NCBI GenBank assembly: GCA_025916675.1
Contig: CP098402.1
Span: 739,205 to 803,204, forward strand
Length of the DNA stretch: 64,000 nucleotides
Direction: 5' to 3'
Origin: Phycisphaera sp.
Lineage (GTDB): Bacteria > Planctomycetota > Phycisphaerae > Phycisphaerales > UBA1924
Shown: positions 56,694 through 64,000 of the stretch, one piece after another
Layout: every line of letters begins with the position of its first letter
Numbering within the stretch: the stretch's first letter is position 1
Made by a program: the position numbers and the translations under genes
Notes under the pieces: model-generated
Databases searched by the model: none
Told to the model about the DNA's origin: nothing
What the model saw: the letters and a program-made list of their open reading frames with translations, nothing else

Positions 56694-57212
56694 TCAGAAC
56701 AGCGGAGGCATGCCGAACACCCGGCGTGCCGCGCTCATCTGGCCCGCGTGGAACGCCTCGTGCGAGGCGAGCGAGCCCATCAGCATGATGCGATCCTGGG
56801 CGAATTGGGTCATGCCCCCCGTCAGGGGTTCGTTGAGTTCGCTCTCGCTCAGGCCGCTCAGCCAGGCCACGACGGCCGCTCGCGAGCGGGCCAGCCCGTC
56901 GAGCAACTCCTCACGCGACGGGTGCCCCTTGGCTCCCGGCTTGCACACGCTGCCGCCCTTGAACATCTCGTGCCACTCGGTGCTCAGCACCGGCTCGCCG
57001 CCGCCGAGCTGTGCCCGGATCATGTCGTCGGTCACGGCGATGTGGCCGATGTTCCACGCGGCGTGGTTGCCGCCCTCGCAAGGCACCTCGTAGAACTTGT
57101 CGTCGGGCGTGGCCTTGGCCATTTCGGTGAGCAGCATCCGGCCCCATTCCATATTGCGGAGGCCGTCGCGGACGTGGCTGAAAGACTGGGCTGCTGACGG
57201 TGCGTCGGGCAT
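56694..57212 (-). CDS. DinB-family protein
   Basis: 172 residues from the ATG at 57212 (MPDAPSAAQSFSHV), with GGAG upstream. DinB/YfiT proteins are four-helix bundles with a three-His metal site. The histidines are in NHAAWNIGHIAVTDDMI and LMGSLASHEAFHAGQMSAARR. Members include thiol-dependent S-transferases using bacillithiol or mycothiol. Directly upstream of the arsR-SRPBCC fusion; both are probably controlled from the dyad at 57274. Confidence 0.85.
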   Translation of the reverse strand: MPDAPSAAQSFSHVRDGLRNMEWGRMLLTEMAKATPDDKFYEVPCEGGNHAAWNIGHIAVTDDMIRAQLGGGEPVLSTEWHEMFKGGSVCKPGAKGHPSREELLDGLARSRAAVVAWLSGLSESELNEPLTGGMTQFAQDRIMLMGSLASHEAFHAGQMSAARRVFGMPPLF

Positions 57213-57273
57213 GGTGTGGCTCCGTATGTGAGAATTGTTTGTCAAATCCTGGCTAGCGACCCCGCCAGCCAAT

Positions 57274-57293
57274 ATGTGACCATATGGTAACAT
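57274..57293. promoter_or_regulatory. 20-base inverted repeat, probable operator of the dinB-arsR operon
   Basis: ATGTGACCAT and ATGGTAACAT form a dyad with one mismatched pair, centred about 71 bases upstream of the dinB start. Length and symmetry suit an ArsR dimer, and the downstream operon encodes one. It also lies 97 bases before the gspE start on the other strand. Confidence 0.55.
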
Positions 57294-57389
57294 GAATCCG
57301 CCCCGTGTCAACCCAATAACCACAAAAACCTGACTCGGGCTGTCCAGGCCGTTACGACGGGCCCGGCGGGCAATACACTCCCCGTAGAG

Positions 57390-59081
57390 ATGGGAATCGG
57401 CACCGTACTACTCGACCACGGGGTCATCACCCAGCCCCAACTGGACGACGCCCTCGCCCAGCAGCGGGCGACCGGAGAGCGCCTCGACCGGGTGCTCGTC
57501 CGCATGGGCGTGGTGGACGCCGATCAGGTCCTCCAGGCCATCGGCGACCAATTCCACCTCGACGTGGTCGACCTCGACACGACCGACGTTGAGTCCTCGG
57601 TGCTCCAGACCCTTCCGGCCAGCCTGGTGCAGAAGCAACGCTGCGTGCCCATCCGCCAAGAGCACGGCATCCTCACCGTTGCCACCAGCGACCCCTTCGA
57701 GCTCAGCGTGCTCGACGAGCTGCGCCTGCTCACCGGCTACAGCATCGAGTTGGTGCTGGCCGACGACGACGGCCTCCAGCGGTTCATCCGCGCCAACTAC
57801 GGCGTGGGCTCGGACACGCTCGATGCGCTCTCGGCCGAGGCGGGCGTCGAGGTCAAGACTAAGGGCGACGAAGACGAGATCGAGCAGGCCCAGGAAGCCA
57901 GCGTCATCAAGCTGGTCAACGACATCCTGCTCGAGGCCGTCCGTGAGCGAGCCACCGACGTCCACATCGAGCCGTACGAGCACCGCCTGATCGTCCGCTA
58001 CCGCATCGACGGCGTGCTCCAACGCGCGAACGTGCCCGAGTCGATCAACCGTTTCTCGGCGGCGATCATCAGCCGCCTGAAGATCATGGCCAACATGAAC
58101 ATCGCCGAGAAGCGCAAGCCGCAGGACGGCCGCATCGCCCTCAAGCAGCGGCTGCCCGACCAGAGCGGCCGCATGGTGCTGCAAGAGTTCGACCTGCGCG
58201 TGAGCGTCATCCCGATGCTCTTCGGCGAGGGCGTCGTACTGCGCATCCTGAACAAGAGCGCCGTGCTGATGGAACTCTCCGACCTGGGCATGCCCGAGTG
58301 GATCCAGAAGGGCTGGTACGGGCTCATCGAGCGGCCCTACGGCATCCTCCTGGTTACCGGGCCGACTGGGTCGGGCAAGTCGACCACGCTGTACGCCTCG
58401 CTCAACCGCATCGTGAGCGAGGAGATCAAGGCTATCACCGTCGAGGATCCGGTTGAGTATCACGTGGGCGGGGTCAACCAGATTCAGGTAAATACGAAGG
58501 TGGGCCTGACGTTCTCCGCGGGCTTACGCAGCATCCTGCGTCACGACCCCGACGTCGTGATGATCGGTGAGATCCGCGACAAGGAGACCGCTGAGACGGC
58601 AGTGCAAGCGTCGCTCACGGGCCACCTCGTGTTCAGCACGCTGCACACGAACGACTCACCGGGTGCCATGACTCGCCTGCTTGACATGGGCGTCGAGCCC
58701 TTCCTGGTGAGTTCGAGCGTCGAGGGTGTGCTGGCCCAGCGGCTCGTCCGCCGCGTGTGCAAGCACTGCGCCACGGCCTACACACCCGACGCCACCGACC
58801 TCCCGCCAGGGTTCGATCCCGAAGGCGATGGGACCTTGACCCGGGGCGCGGGCTGCCGCGAGTGCCGCCAGAGCGGGTATCGTGGCCGCGTGGGCCTGTA
58901 CGAGTTGCTCAAGAGCAGCGACCGCCTACGCGACGACATCATGCACGGCCGCAGCGCCGGCGACATCGCCAAGCACGCGCTCAAGGACGGCACGCTCCAA
59001 CGCATGAGCCTGGACGGCTTCGCCAAGGCCCGCGCAGGCGCGACGACCATCTCCGAGGTCATGCGCGTGCTTACCGTCTGA
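57390..59081 (+). CDS. Type II secretion / type IV pilus assembly ATPase (GspE/PilB)
   Basis: 563 residues. The N-terminal T2SSE domain (about 1-150) has LLDHGVITQPQLDDALAQQ. The ATPase has Asp and His boxes around SDPFEL, ATDVHIEPYEHRLIVRYRIDG, Walker A GPTGSGKSTTLYASL near residue 322, Walker B DPDVVMIGEIRDKETAE, and HTNDSPGAMTRLLDMG. The zinc tetracysteine motif is intact: CKHC and CREC. It drives pseudopilus or pilus assembly. The partner genes (gspF, gspG/pilA) are not adjacent, so GspE versus PilB cannot be decided. Confidence 0.92.
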   Translation: MGIGTVLLDHGVITQPQLDDALAQQRATGERLDRVLVRMGVVDADQVLQAIGDQFHLDVVDLDTTDVESSVLQTLPASLVQKQRCVPIRQEHGILTVATSDPFELSVLDELRLLTGYSIELVLADDDGLQRFIRANYGVGSDTLDALSAEAGVEVKTKGDEDEIEQAQEASVIKLVNDILLEAVRERATDVHIEPYEHRLIVRYRIDGVLQRANVPESINRFSAAIISRLKIMANMNIAEKRKPQDGRIALKQRLPDQSGRMVLQEFDLRVSVIPMLFGEGVVLRILNKSAVLMELSDLGMPEWIQKGWYGLIERPYGILLVTGPTGSGKSTTLYASLNRIVSEEIKAITVEDPVEYHVGGVNQIQVNTKVGLTFSAGLRSILRHDPDVVMIGEIRDKETAETAVQASLTGHLVFSTLHTNDSPGAMTRLLDMGVEPFLVSSSVEGVLAQRLVRRVCKHCATAYTPDATDLPPGFDPEGDGTLTRGAGCRECRQSGYRGRVGLYELLKSSDRLRDDIMHGRSAGDIAKHALKDGTLQRMSLDGFAKARAGATTISEVMRVLTV

Positions 59082-59088
59082 GACGGTT

Positions 59089-60252
59089 CTACTCGATCGT
59101 GATCTTCACGACGCCCCGGTCGACCGAATCGTCGACCTCGAACGCCAGCGTGCCCCCGCCAACGGCCGACGCGACACCCGCGGGCAGCGCCAGCACGCCA
59201 CGCTGGCCCTCGACCTCGAACCCTGAGTTGGCAAGCGTGGCCTTGACGGCTTCGATGAGCCGGACCGTCTCGATGCCCTGACGCACCGGGGTGCTCACCT
59301 CGACGCGGAGCCCATCGCCCTCGGTGCGCGAAACCGACCAATCCATCGCGATCTCGACGGCTTGGATGATCCCGCGCAGCCGCCCGCCGTTGACGCTCAT
59401 CCACTCCTGGAACTTTTTAGCGAACGCTTCGCGGGGCCCGTCTTCGAGCGCGACCGCGTAGGCCCGCAGCCCGGCGTCGAACACCGCGGGCCAGCGCACG
59501 CCAACCTCGCCGCCAGCCGCGGGCGCTGGGCCGGTGCGGGTGGAGACGTCCTCGGGAACCAACGCCCGGCTCGAGTACGCCAGCCGCACTGGGCCCGATT
59601 CGGGCACATGCACATGGACCTTGCGCGCGTTGGCCAGCCCGGTGACTGAGACGACGCGGCGGGCCGGGCCATCGGCGAGCGACTGCGGCCAGGCGCGGCG
59701 GAGGTTCTCGAGGTCGAGCATGAGCTCCAGCCCGTCGCTCCCTTCGCCACTGTGGGACTCGAACGTAGTGGCCACCGCCGTCAAGGCCTCGGCGATCGCT
59801 GGGGCTCCAAGTACGGGTTCGTCATCGCGCTGGTAGAGCATGTAGGTGTAGCCGAAGCCGGCCCACCAGCGGACGTTGCCGGTCTGGCCGTCGCTCTCGC
59901 CCAGTGCGCCCGGCGTGGCAACGGCGACAACCGGCGCGCCGTCTTCGATGTCCAGCAAGGCGATTGTTGTGCCCGGTGCGGAGCACGCTTCGAGCATGAC
60001 GCGCACGACGGCTGCGATGCTCTCGCCATCGTTGAACGACCCGAACGCGTCCAGCCCCGCCAGCGCCGTGCGGAAGCGGGCAGGCTCGGCCCCGGGCAGT
60101 TCGTGGTCCCCGTGCACGATGAGCCCGGCCAGCGGGGAGGGTGCGAGCGGTTGTTCGGTCGTTGGTTCGGTCGTCGGGGCGTCCTGCCCCAGCGTTGAAC
60201 TCGCCATGAGCGTGAGGATTGGGAGCAACGCCAGCAATGCCATTCGCTTCAT
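59089..60252 (-). CDS. Secreted protein of unknown function
   Basis: 387 residues from the ATG at 60252 (MKRMALLALLP), with the signal peptide ending near STLGQ. The frame upstream to 61290 lies antisense to the glycosyltransferase gene and is not used. The mature protein begins with a Thr/Glu/Pro-rich stretch, then an alpha/beta body with no recognised family (ALLDIEDGAPVVAVATPGALG, GLELMLDLENLRRAWPQSLADG, RVVSVTGLANARKVHVHV). It lies between, and convergent with, the gspE gene. No function can be inferred. Confidence 0.65.
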   Translation of the reverse strand: MKRMALLALLPILTLMASSTLGQDAPTTEPTTEQPLAPSPLAGLIVHGDHELPGAEPARFRTALAGLDAFGSFNDGESIAAVVRVMLEACSAPGTTIALLDIEDGAPVVAVATPGALGESDGQTGNVRWWAGFGYTYMLYQRDDEPVLGAPAIAEALTAVATTFESHSGEGSDGLELMLDLENLRRAWPQSLADGPARRVVSVTGLANARKVHVHVPESGPVRLAYSSRALVPEDVSTRTGPAPAAGGEVGVRWPAVFDAGLRAYAVALEDGPREAFAKKFQEWMSVNGGRLRGIIQAVEIAMDWSVSRTEGDGLRVEVSTPVRQGIETVRLIEAVKATLANSGFEVEGQRGVLALPAGVASAVGGGTLAFEVDDSVDRGVVKITIE

Positions 60253-60312
60253 GCCCACAGCATAGAGCCCCTGTGGTGACCACTCACCGGCCCGCCGCCG
60301 ATACACTGCCCC

Positions 60313-61410
60313 GTGGAGCCCCAAGCCAGCGAGCCGCAGCGCATCCTCATCATCCGCCCCAGCGCCCTGGGGGACGTCTGCCGCAGCGTGCCGGTGCTGG
60401 CCGCCCTGCGGGCCCGCTGGCCCCACGCGAGGATCGACTGGCTGGTCCAAGACGCCTTTGCCGACGCCGTGGCCGCCCATCCGGCCCTCAGCGAGATCGT
60501 TCCTTTCCCCCGGCGGGAGCTCTCGCCCCTGGCGCGCCCAGACAAGCTGCTGGCCGCCGTGAAGTGGGGCAACCGGCTCCGCCATCGCCGCTACGACCTC
60601 GTGATCGACTGCCAGGGCCTCATGCGGAGCGGCCTGATGACCCTTGCCACGATGGCCACGATTCGCCTTGGTGCTGCCGATGCCCGGGAGCTGGCCCCCC
60701 TGGCCTACACCCGCCGGGTGCCGGCGACCCACGACATGCACGCGGTCGACCGCATGCTGGCCCTCGCCCAGGCGGCCGTCGATACGTTCGGTGCCACCGA
60801 GTCGATCGCTGCCCCGGACATGCGGCTGTATACGACAGCCGAAGCGCGGGCCAAGGCGGAGAGATCGCTGACGATCGCTGGCGGGGCCCCGATCATCGTG
60901 CTCGCGCCCACAAGCCGCTGGCCGGCCAAGCAGTGGCCCGACGACCGCTTCGCGCAACTCGCCCTCGCATTGCTCAACGAGACCGATGCCACACTGGCCA
61001 TCGTCGGCGGCCCGGGCGAGCAAGCCCAGTGCGAGCGCACCCGCGCCCTGAGCTACCACAACCCCCGGGTCATCGACTTGGTCGGCCAGACCGGCATCGG
61101 CGAGCTCATGGCGATCATTCAGCGCTCGGCCTTGGTCGTCGCCAACGATTCGGCCGTCCTGCACATGGCCGTGGGCTTCGATCGGCCCCTGGTCGCCCTG
61201 TTCGGGCCGACGCTCACCAGCCTGGTCGGCCCCTACCAGCGTGCGGGCGACGTGCTCCAGCACGAGTCTCCCGCCCACGCTAGTGCGCACAAGAACGCCG
61301 CGAATGCGAGCATGATGCGCGCGATCGCGGCGGATGAGGCCATCGAGGCGGCCTTGGATCGCCTCAAAGTGCCTGGGCTCAGCCGTTCTTCTGCGCGAAG
61401 TCTTGCATGA
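60313..61410 (+). CDS. Glycosyltransferase family 9 (heptosyltransferase-like)
   Basis: 365 residues from a GTG at 60313. GT9 enzymes add heptose to the LPS core. The signature RILIIRPSALGDVCRSVPVLAALRARWPHARIDWLV is clear (read as RILIIRPSALGDV plus ALRARWPHARIDWLV). The acceptor/donor region LAPTSRWPAKQWPDDRFAQLA and the C-terminal nucleotide-sugar site VVANDSAVLHMAVGFDRPLVALFGPT are present. The last 32 bases overlap the 3' end of convergent serC. No other LPS gene is adjacent. Confidence 0.92.
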   Translation: MEPQASEPQRILIIRPSALGDVCRSVPVLAALRARWPHARIDWLVQDAFADAVAAHPALSEIVPFPRRELSPLARPDKLLAAVKWGNRLRHRRYDLVIDCQGLMRSGLMTLATMATIRLGAADARELAPLAYTRRVPATHDMHAVDRMLALAQAAVDTFGATESIAAPDMRLYTTAEARAKAERSLTIAGGAPIIVLAPTSRWPAKQWPDDRFAQLALALLNETDATLAIVGGPGEQAQCERTRALSYHNPRVIDLVGQTGIGELMAIIQRSALVVANDSAVLHMAVGFDRPLVALFGPTLTSLVGPYQRAGDVLQHESPAHASAHKNAANASMMRAIAADEAIEAALDRLKVPGLSRSSARSLA

Positions 61411-62500
61411 ACTGGGCCAGCGCCTGGCAGCCCGAGGCCGGGAACGCGTTGTAGATGCTCGCGCGGATGCCGCCCACCGAGCGGTGGCCCTTGAGCCCGT
61501 CGAAGCGGTTGGTCTGGGCCTCGCTCAAGAACTTCTTGTTCAGGTCGTCGCTCGGGCAGTTGAACGTGATGTTCATCATCGAGCGGCTGCCGGTCTTGGC
61601 GTGGGGCTTGTAAAAGCCCGCGTCCAGCACGTCGTAGATCGCCTGGGCCTTCGCGGCATTCCGCACGGCCATGCCCTGCAGGCCGCCGTTCTCCAGGATC
61701 CACTCGAACACCACGCCCATGACGTACACGCCGAACACGGGAGGCGTGTTGTAGCGGCTGTCGTTCTCGGCGTGGGTCTTGTACATGCCCATGCTGGGCA
61801 GCGTGCGCTCGCAGCGCTCGGCGATGTCCTTACGCATGATGACCAGCACCACGCCGCTGGGGCCCAGGTTCTTCTGAGCGCCGGCATAGATGATGCCGTA
61901 CTTGCTCACGTCGATCGGCTTGCTGAAGATGTCGCTCGACGCGTCGCACACCAGGAACGAGCCATCGGGGCACCTGGGTTCGGCGCTGAACTCGGTACCG
62001 AAGATCGTGTTGTTGCTGGTAAAGTGCAGGTAAGCCGGCTTGTCGGAGTTCTTGATGTCGGTGGGGATGTGGTCGAAGTTGCTGTCCTCGCTGCTGGCGG
62101 CGACGTTGACGTTGCCGTACAGCTTGGCCTCCTTGATGGCCTTCTTCGACCATGCGCCGGTATTGATGTAGTCGGCCGTGCCGCCGTCGGGCAGGTAGTT
62201 GCCCGGGACCATCGAGAACTGCGTCGACGCGCCGCCCTGTACGTACATGACCACGTAATCATCGGGAATGTTCGCCAGCTTGCGGCAGGCCGCCTCGGTG
62301 CGCTCCCACACACCATCGACCACGGGCCCCCGGTGGCTGTGCTCCATGATGCCGATGCCGCTACCGTCGATGTCCCAGATGTCCTGCTGCACACGCCGGA
62401 TCACGGCCTCGGGCAGTGCCGCCGGGCCGGCCGAGAAGTTGTGCGTGCCGCGCGTGTTCTCCGAACCCGTGAGCGTGCCTTGCGTTGCCGATGCCGTCAT
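61379..62500 (-). CDS. serC: Phosphoserine aminotransferase
   Basis: 373 residues from the ATG at 62500, with GAGGAGG just upstream. SerC converts 3-phosphohydroxypyruvate to phosphoserine in serine synthesis and also works in pyridoxal synthesis. The N-terminal NFSAGPAALPEAVI is diagnostic. EHSHRG, QGGASTQFSMVPGNYL, the PLP-lysine in YGIIYAGAQKNLGPSGVVLVI, and the end motif GHRSVGGIRASIYNA are all seen. It follows serA by 56 bases, so serA-serC form an operon. The frame upstream to 62890 is antisense-like read-through of serA. Confidence 0.96.
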   Translation of the reverse strand: MTASATQGTLTGSENTRGTHNFSAGPAALPEAVIRRVQQDIWDIDGSGIGIMEHSHRGPVVDGVWERTEAACRKLANIPDDYVVMYVQGGASTQFSMVPGNYLPDGGTADYINTGAWSKKAIKEAKLYGNVNVAASSEDSNFDHIPTDIKNSDKPAYLHFTSNNTIFGTEFSAEPRCPDGSFLVCDASSDIFSKPIDVSKYGIIYAGAQKNLGPSGVVLVIMRKDIAERCERTLPSMGMYKTHAENDSRYNTPPVFGVYVMGVVFEWILENGGLQGMAVRNAAKAQAIYDVLDAGFYKPHAKTGSRSMMNITFNCPSDDLNKKFLSEAQTNRFDGLKGHRSVGGIRASIYNAFPASGCQALAQFMQDFAQKNG

Positions 62501-62556
62501 CGTATGAGCCTCCTCTTGCGATCCATCTGGGTGTTGGTTCTGTGTTGGGTGTGCTG

Positions 62557-63540
62557 TCAGGCGGGCTGGAGCGCGTTGACCATGTTGATGAACTGGCCGG
62601 TCTTCTGGTACTCGGTCACGATCCGCACCGTCTCCTGGGCCACGGCCTGCTGGGCCTGGTCGGTCGAGGCCCCGCAGTGGTGCGAACAACACACGCTCGG
62701 GTTGCCGGCCAGCGAGGTCTCGAACGCCTCGTTGGGCGTTCCGGGCTGGTTCTGGTACACGTCGGTGCCGGCGCGCAGGCCCTTGGTCTTGATCGCGTCG
62801 AGCAGGGCCGCCTCGTCCACCAGCGTGCCGCGCGCGGTGTTGATGAAGTACGCCCCATCCTTCATCGCGCCAAAGAACGACGCGTCGCACATGCCCTTGG
62901 TCTCGGGCGTGGCCGCAACGTGGACGCTCACTACGTCGGCGTCGCCCAGCAGCTTCCTCAGGTCGTCCTGGCTGCTGCCACCAAAACGCACGCCCATCTG
63001 CTCGGCGCTCTGCGGCGTCAGACTGCGAGACCAGCCGACCACGTCTATACCAAAGGCGTTGGCCCGCGTGGCGACCTCACGCCCGATGGCGCCCATGCCC
63101 ACCAGCAGCAGCGACAGACCCTTGAGCCCCCTCGCCTTGGCGTATTCCTTCTTATTCCACTGCCCGGTCCGGATCTCGGCGTCCTGGGCGGGCAGGCGGC
63201 GGTCGCAGTTGATGATGTGGCCCATGGCCAGTTCGGCCACTGCCACGGCGTTCATGCCCGGGCAGTTGCACACCGCCACGCCCTTGCCGCTGGCCGCCGC
63301 AGAGTCGACGTTGTCGTGCCCCGCGCCAGCCCGGATGATGCCCTTGAGCGAGCCCTGGCCCTCGATGACCGCCGCGGGCACCTTGGTCGATCGCACAATC
63401 AGGATCTCCGGCCCGTGCGTGGCCAGGGCCTCGGGCAGCGTGTCGGGGCCAAGCCCCGGGTCAACCACAACCTCGCATCCGGCGGCCTTCAGGGCCTGGA
63501 CCCCGGAATCCTCGAATTTGTCGGCAATAAGCACTCGCAC
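62557..63540 (-). CDS. serA: D-3-phosphoglycerate dehydrogenase, short form without ACT domain
   Basis: 327 residues from a GTG at 63540, preceded by AGGAGG at 8 bases; an ATG at 63594 adds an unconserved stretch. It oxidises 3-phosphoglycerate at the start of serine synthesis. The NAD-binding motif LLLVGMGAIGREVATRANAFG, the catalytic Arg region INTARGTLVDEAALLDAI, the Glu region, and the His in CCSHHCGASTDQAQ are visible. It lacks the C-terminal ACT regulatory domain, so feedback by serine through that domain is not expected. First gene of the serA-serC operon. Confidence 0.93.
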   Translation of the reverse strand: MRVLIADKFEDSGVQALKAAGCEVVVDPGLGPDTLPEALATHGPEILIVRSTKVPAAVIEGQGSLKGIIRAGAGHDNVDSAAASGKGVAVCNCPGMNAVAVAELAMGHIINCDRRLPAQDAEIRTGQWNKKEYAKARGLKGLSLLLVGMGAIGREVATRANAFGIDVVGWSRSLTPQSAEQMGVRFGGSSQDDLRKLLGDADVVSVHVAATPETKGMCDASFFGAMKDGAYFINTARGTLVDEAALLDAIKTKGLRAGTDVYQNQPGTPNEAFETSLAGNPSVCCSHHCGASTDQAQQAVAQETVRIVTEYQKTGQFINMVNALQPA

Positions 63541-63618
63541 CGGGCATACCTCCTGAACGCTCGCGAGCCCGCCAAGGGCCCGCGCTGGCATCACCCGAAC
63601 AATAGCGCGTCACCAATG

Positions 63619-63645
63619 AAAACGGCCCGGCACTGGGCCGGGCCG
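63619..63645 (-). terminator. Intrinsic terminator of the partial gene at the right edge
   Basis: CGGCCCGG (63623-63630) pairs with CCGGGCCG (63638-63645). On the minus strand TTTTCATT follows. Confidence 0.7.
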
Positions 63646-63675
63646 AGAGGTTGGTTTGAGGGCGAGACGCCAGGC

Positions 63676-64000
63676 CTAGCGGCCCAACTGGCCGGTGTTG
63701 ATCTCGGTGCCGCCGTAATCGACGCCACGCAAGCCGCCACGTGTCCAGCGGTAGTAGCCGTCGACCGGGGCCGGGCTGCGGGCCTGTGGCTCCCACTGCG
63801 AGGCCGAGGCGTCGAACACGAACCGCATAGCCCGATCTTCGCGGGGGAAGCGTGGATCCCAACCGAGGTTGGAGTCGTCTGTCACACGCTGGCCGGCGGA
63901 CAGATCGAACATGAGCATCGTGATCTTGGCGTCCGGGAAGGCGTAGAACAGCTCCAACTTGCTGTAGCGATCGTTGCTGTCGTGCATGAACACCTTCTGG
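63676..64000 (-). CDS. C-terminal part of an unknown protein (5' end outside window)
   Basis: About 107 residues are visible, open to the window edge; a GTG at 63993 is internal to the open frame and not necessarily the start. Segments such as KLELFYAFPDAKITMLMFDL and RFVFDASASQWEPQAR suggest a beta-rich soluble domain. I do not recognise the family. A terminator follows, so it is the last gene of its transcript. Confidence 0.6.
   Translation of the reverse strand, partial: QKVFMHDSNDRYSKLELFYAFPDAKITMLMFDLSAGQRVTDDSNLGWDPRFPREDRAMRFVFDASASQWEPQARSPAPVDGYYRWTRGGLRGVDYGGTEINTGQLGR

Overview
The window looks like a chromosomal segment of a planctomycete, most likely a Phycisphaerae-type marine bacterium. 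This is inferred from the high GC content, from seven secreted proteins that carry the FDFLxFQNxF type of dockerin repeat (several end in Gly-Cys), from a planctomycete-style CPxC/CPEC zinc ribbon, and from flagellar genes beside a peptidoglycan-type mreBCD cluster. Most of the window is densely packed housekeeping DNA. Many convergent neighbours are separated by fewer than 20 bases or overlap.

Layout. 1-2.7 kb: the 3' end of purF, a zinc-ribbon membrane protein, a DUF4230-like protein and a membrane protein. 2.7-6.1 kb: fliD (very long, with repeats) and fliS. 6.1-13.2 kb, minus strand: one probable operon atpI-like, atpB, atpE, atpF, atpH, pgk, sthA, holB; the F1 alpha, gamma, beta and epsilon genes are absent. 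13.3-19 kb: moxR, a fibronectin-like protein and two dockerin proteins. 19.5-23.9 kb: ppc, tRNA-Arg, rpsT, CPBP protease. 23.9-31.5 kb: LamG-dockerin protein, tRNA-Glu, a XapX-type protein, hppA (with a large insert), DUF4331 and DUF4198 proteins. 31.6-32.3 kb: a paralogue of the fibronectin-like protein. 32.5-36.8 kb: a visibly AT-richer island whose only convincing gene is an 847-residue orphan protein with GAF-like folds. 37.4-45 kb: smpB, N-terminal dockerin protein, REC-XRE regulator, tig, fasciclin, FAH hydrolase, dockerin protein. 45.2-48.9 kb: mreB-mreC-mreD-glmU-like. 49-56 kb: dockerin protein, 2Fe-2S ferredoxin, pterin dehydratase, gluQ, DUF192 lipoprotein, RsbU-like phosphatase, SRPBCC protein, a frameshifted GT-C-like membrane protein. 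55.8-64 kb: dinB and an arsR-SRPBCC fusion operon, gspE/pilB ATPase, a secreted protein, a GT9 glycosyltransferase, serA-serC, and a partial gene.

The most unusual signal is not a gene. Four separate intergenic arrays (about 19.1, 24.9, 36.9 and 44.8 kb) have different sequences, but all keep an exact 21-base register (42 = 2 x 21 in the first). Each places short inverted repeats at multiples of 21 bases, which is two turns of the helix and also seven codons. I know of no named element that fits. They could be phased binding sites for a dimeric DNA-binding protein, hairpin-forming RNA, or heptad-peptide coding DNA. All three readings are inference.
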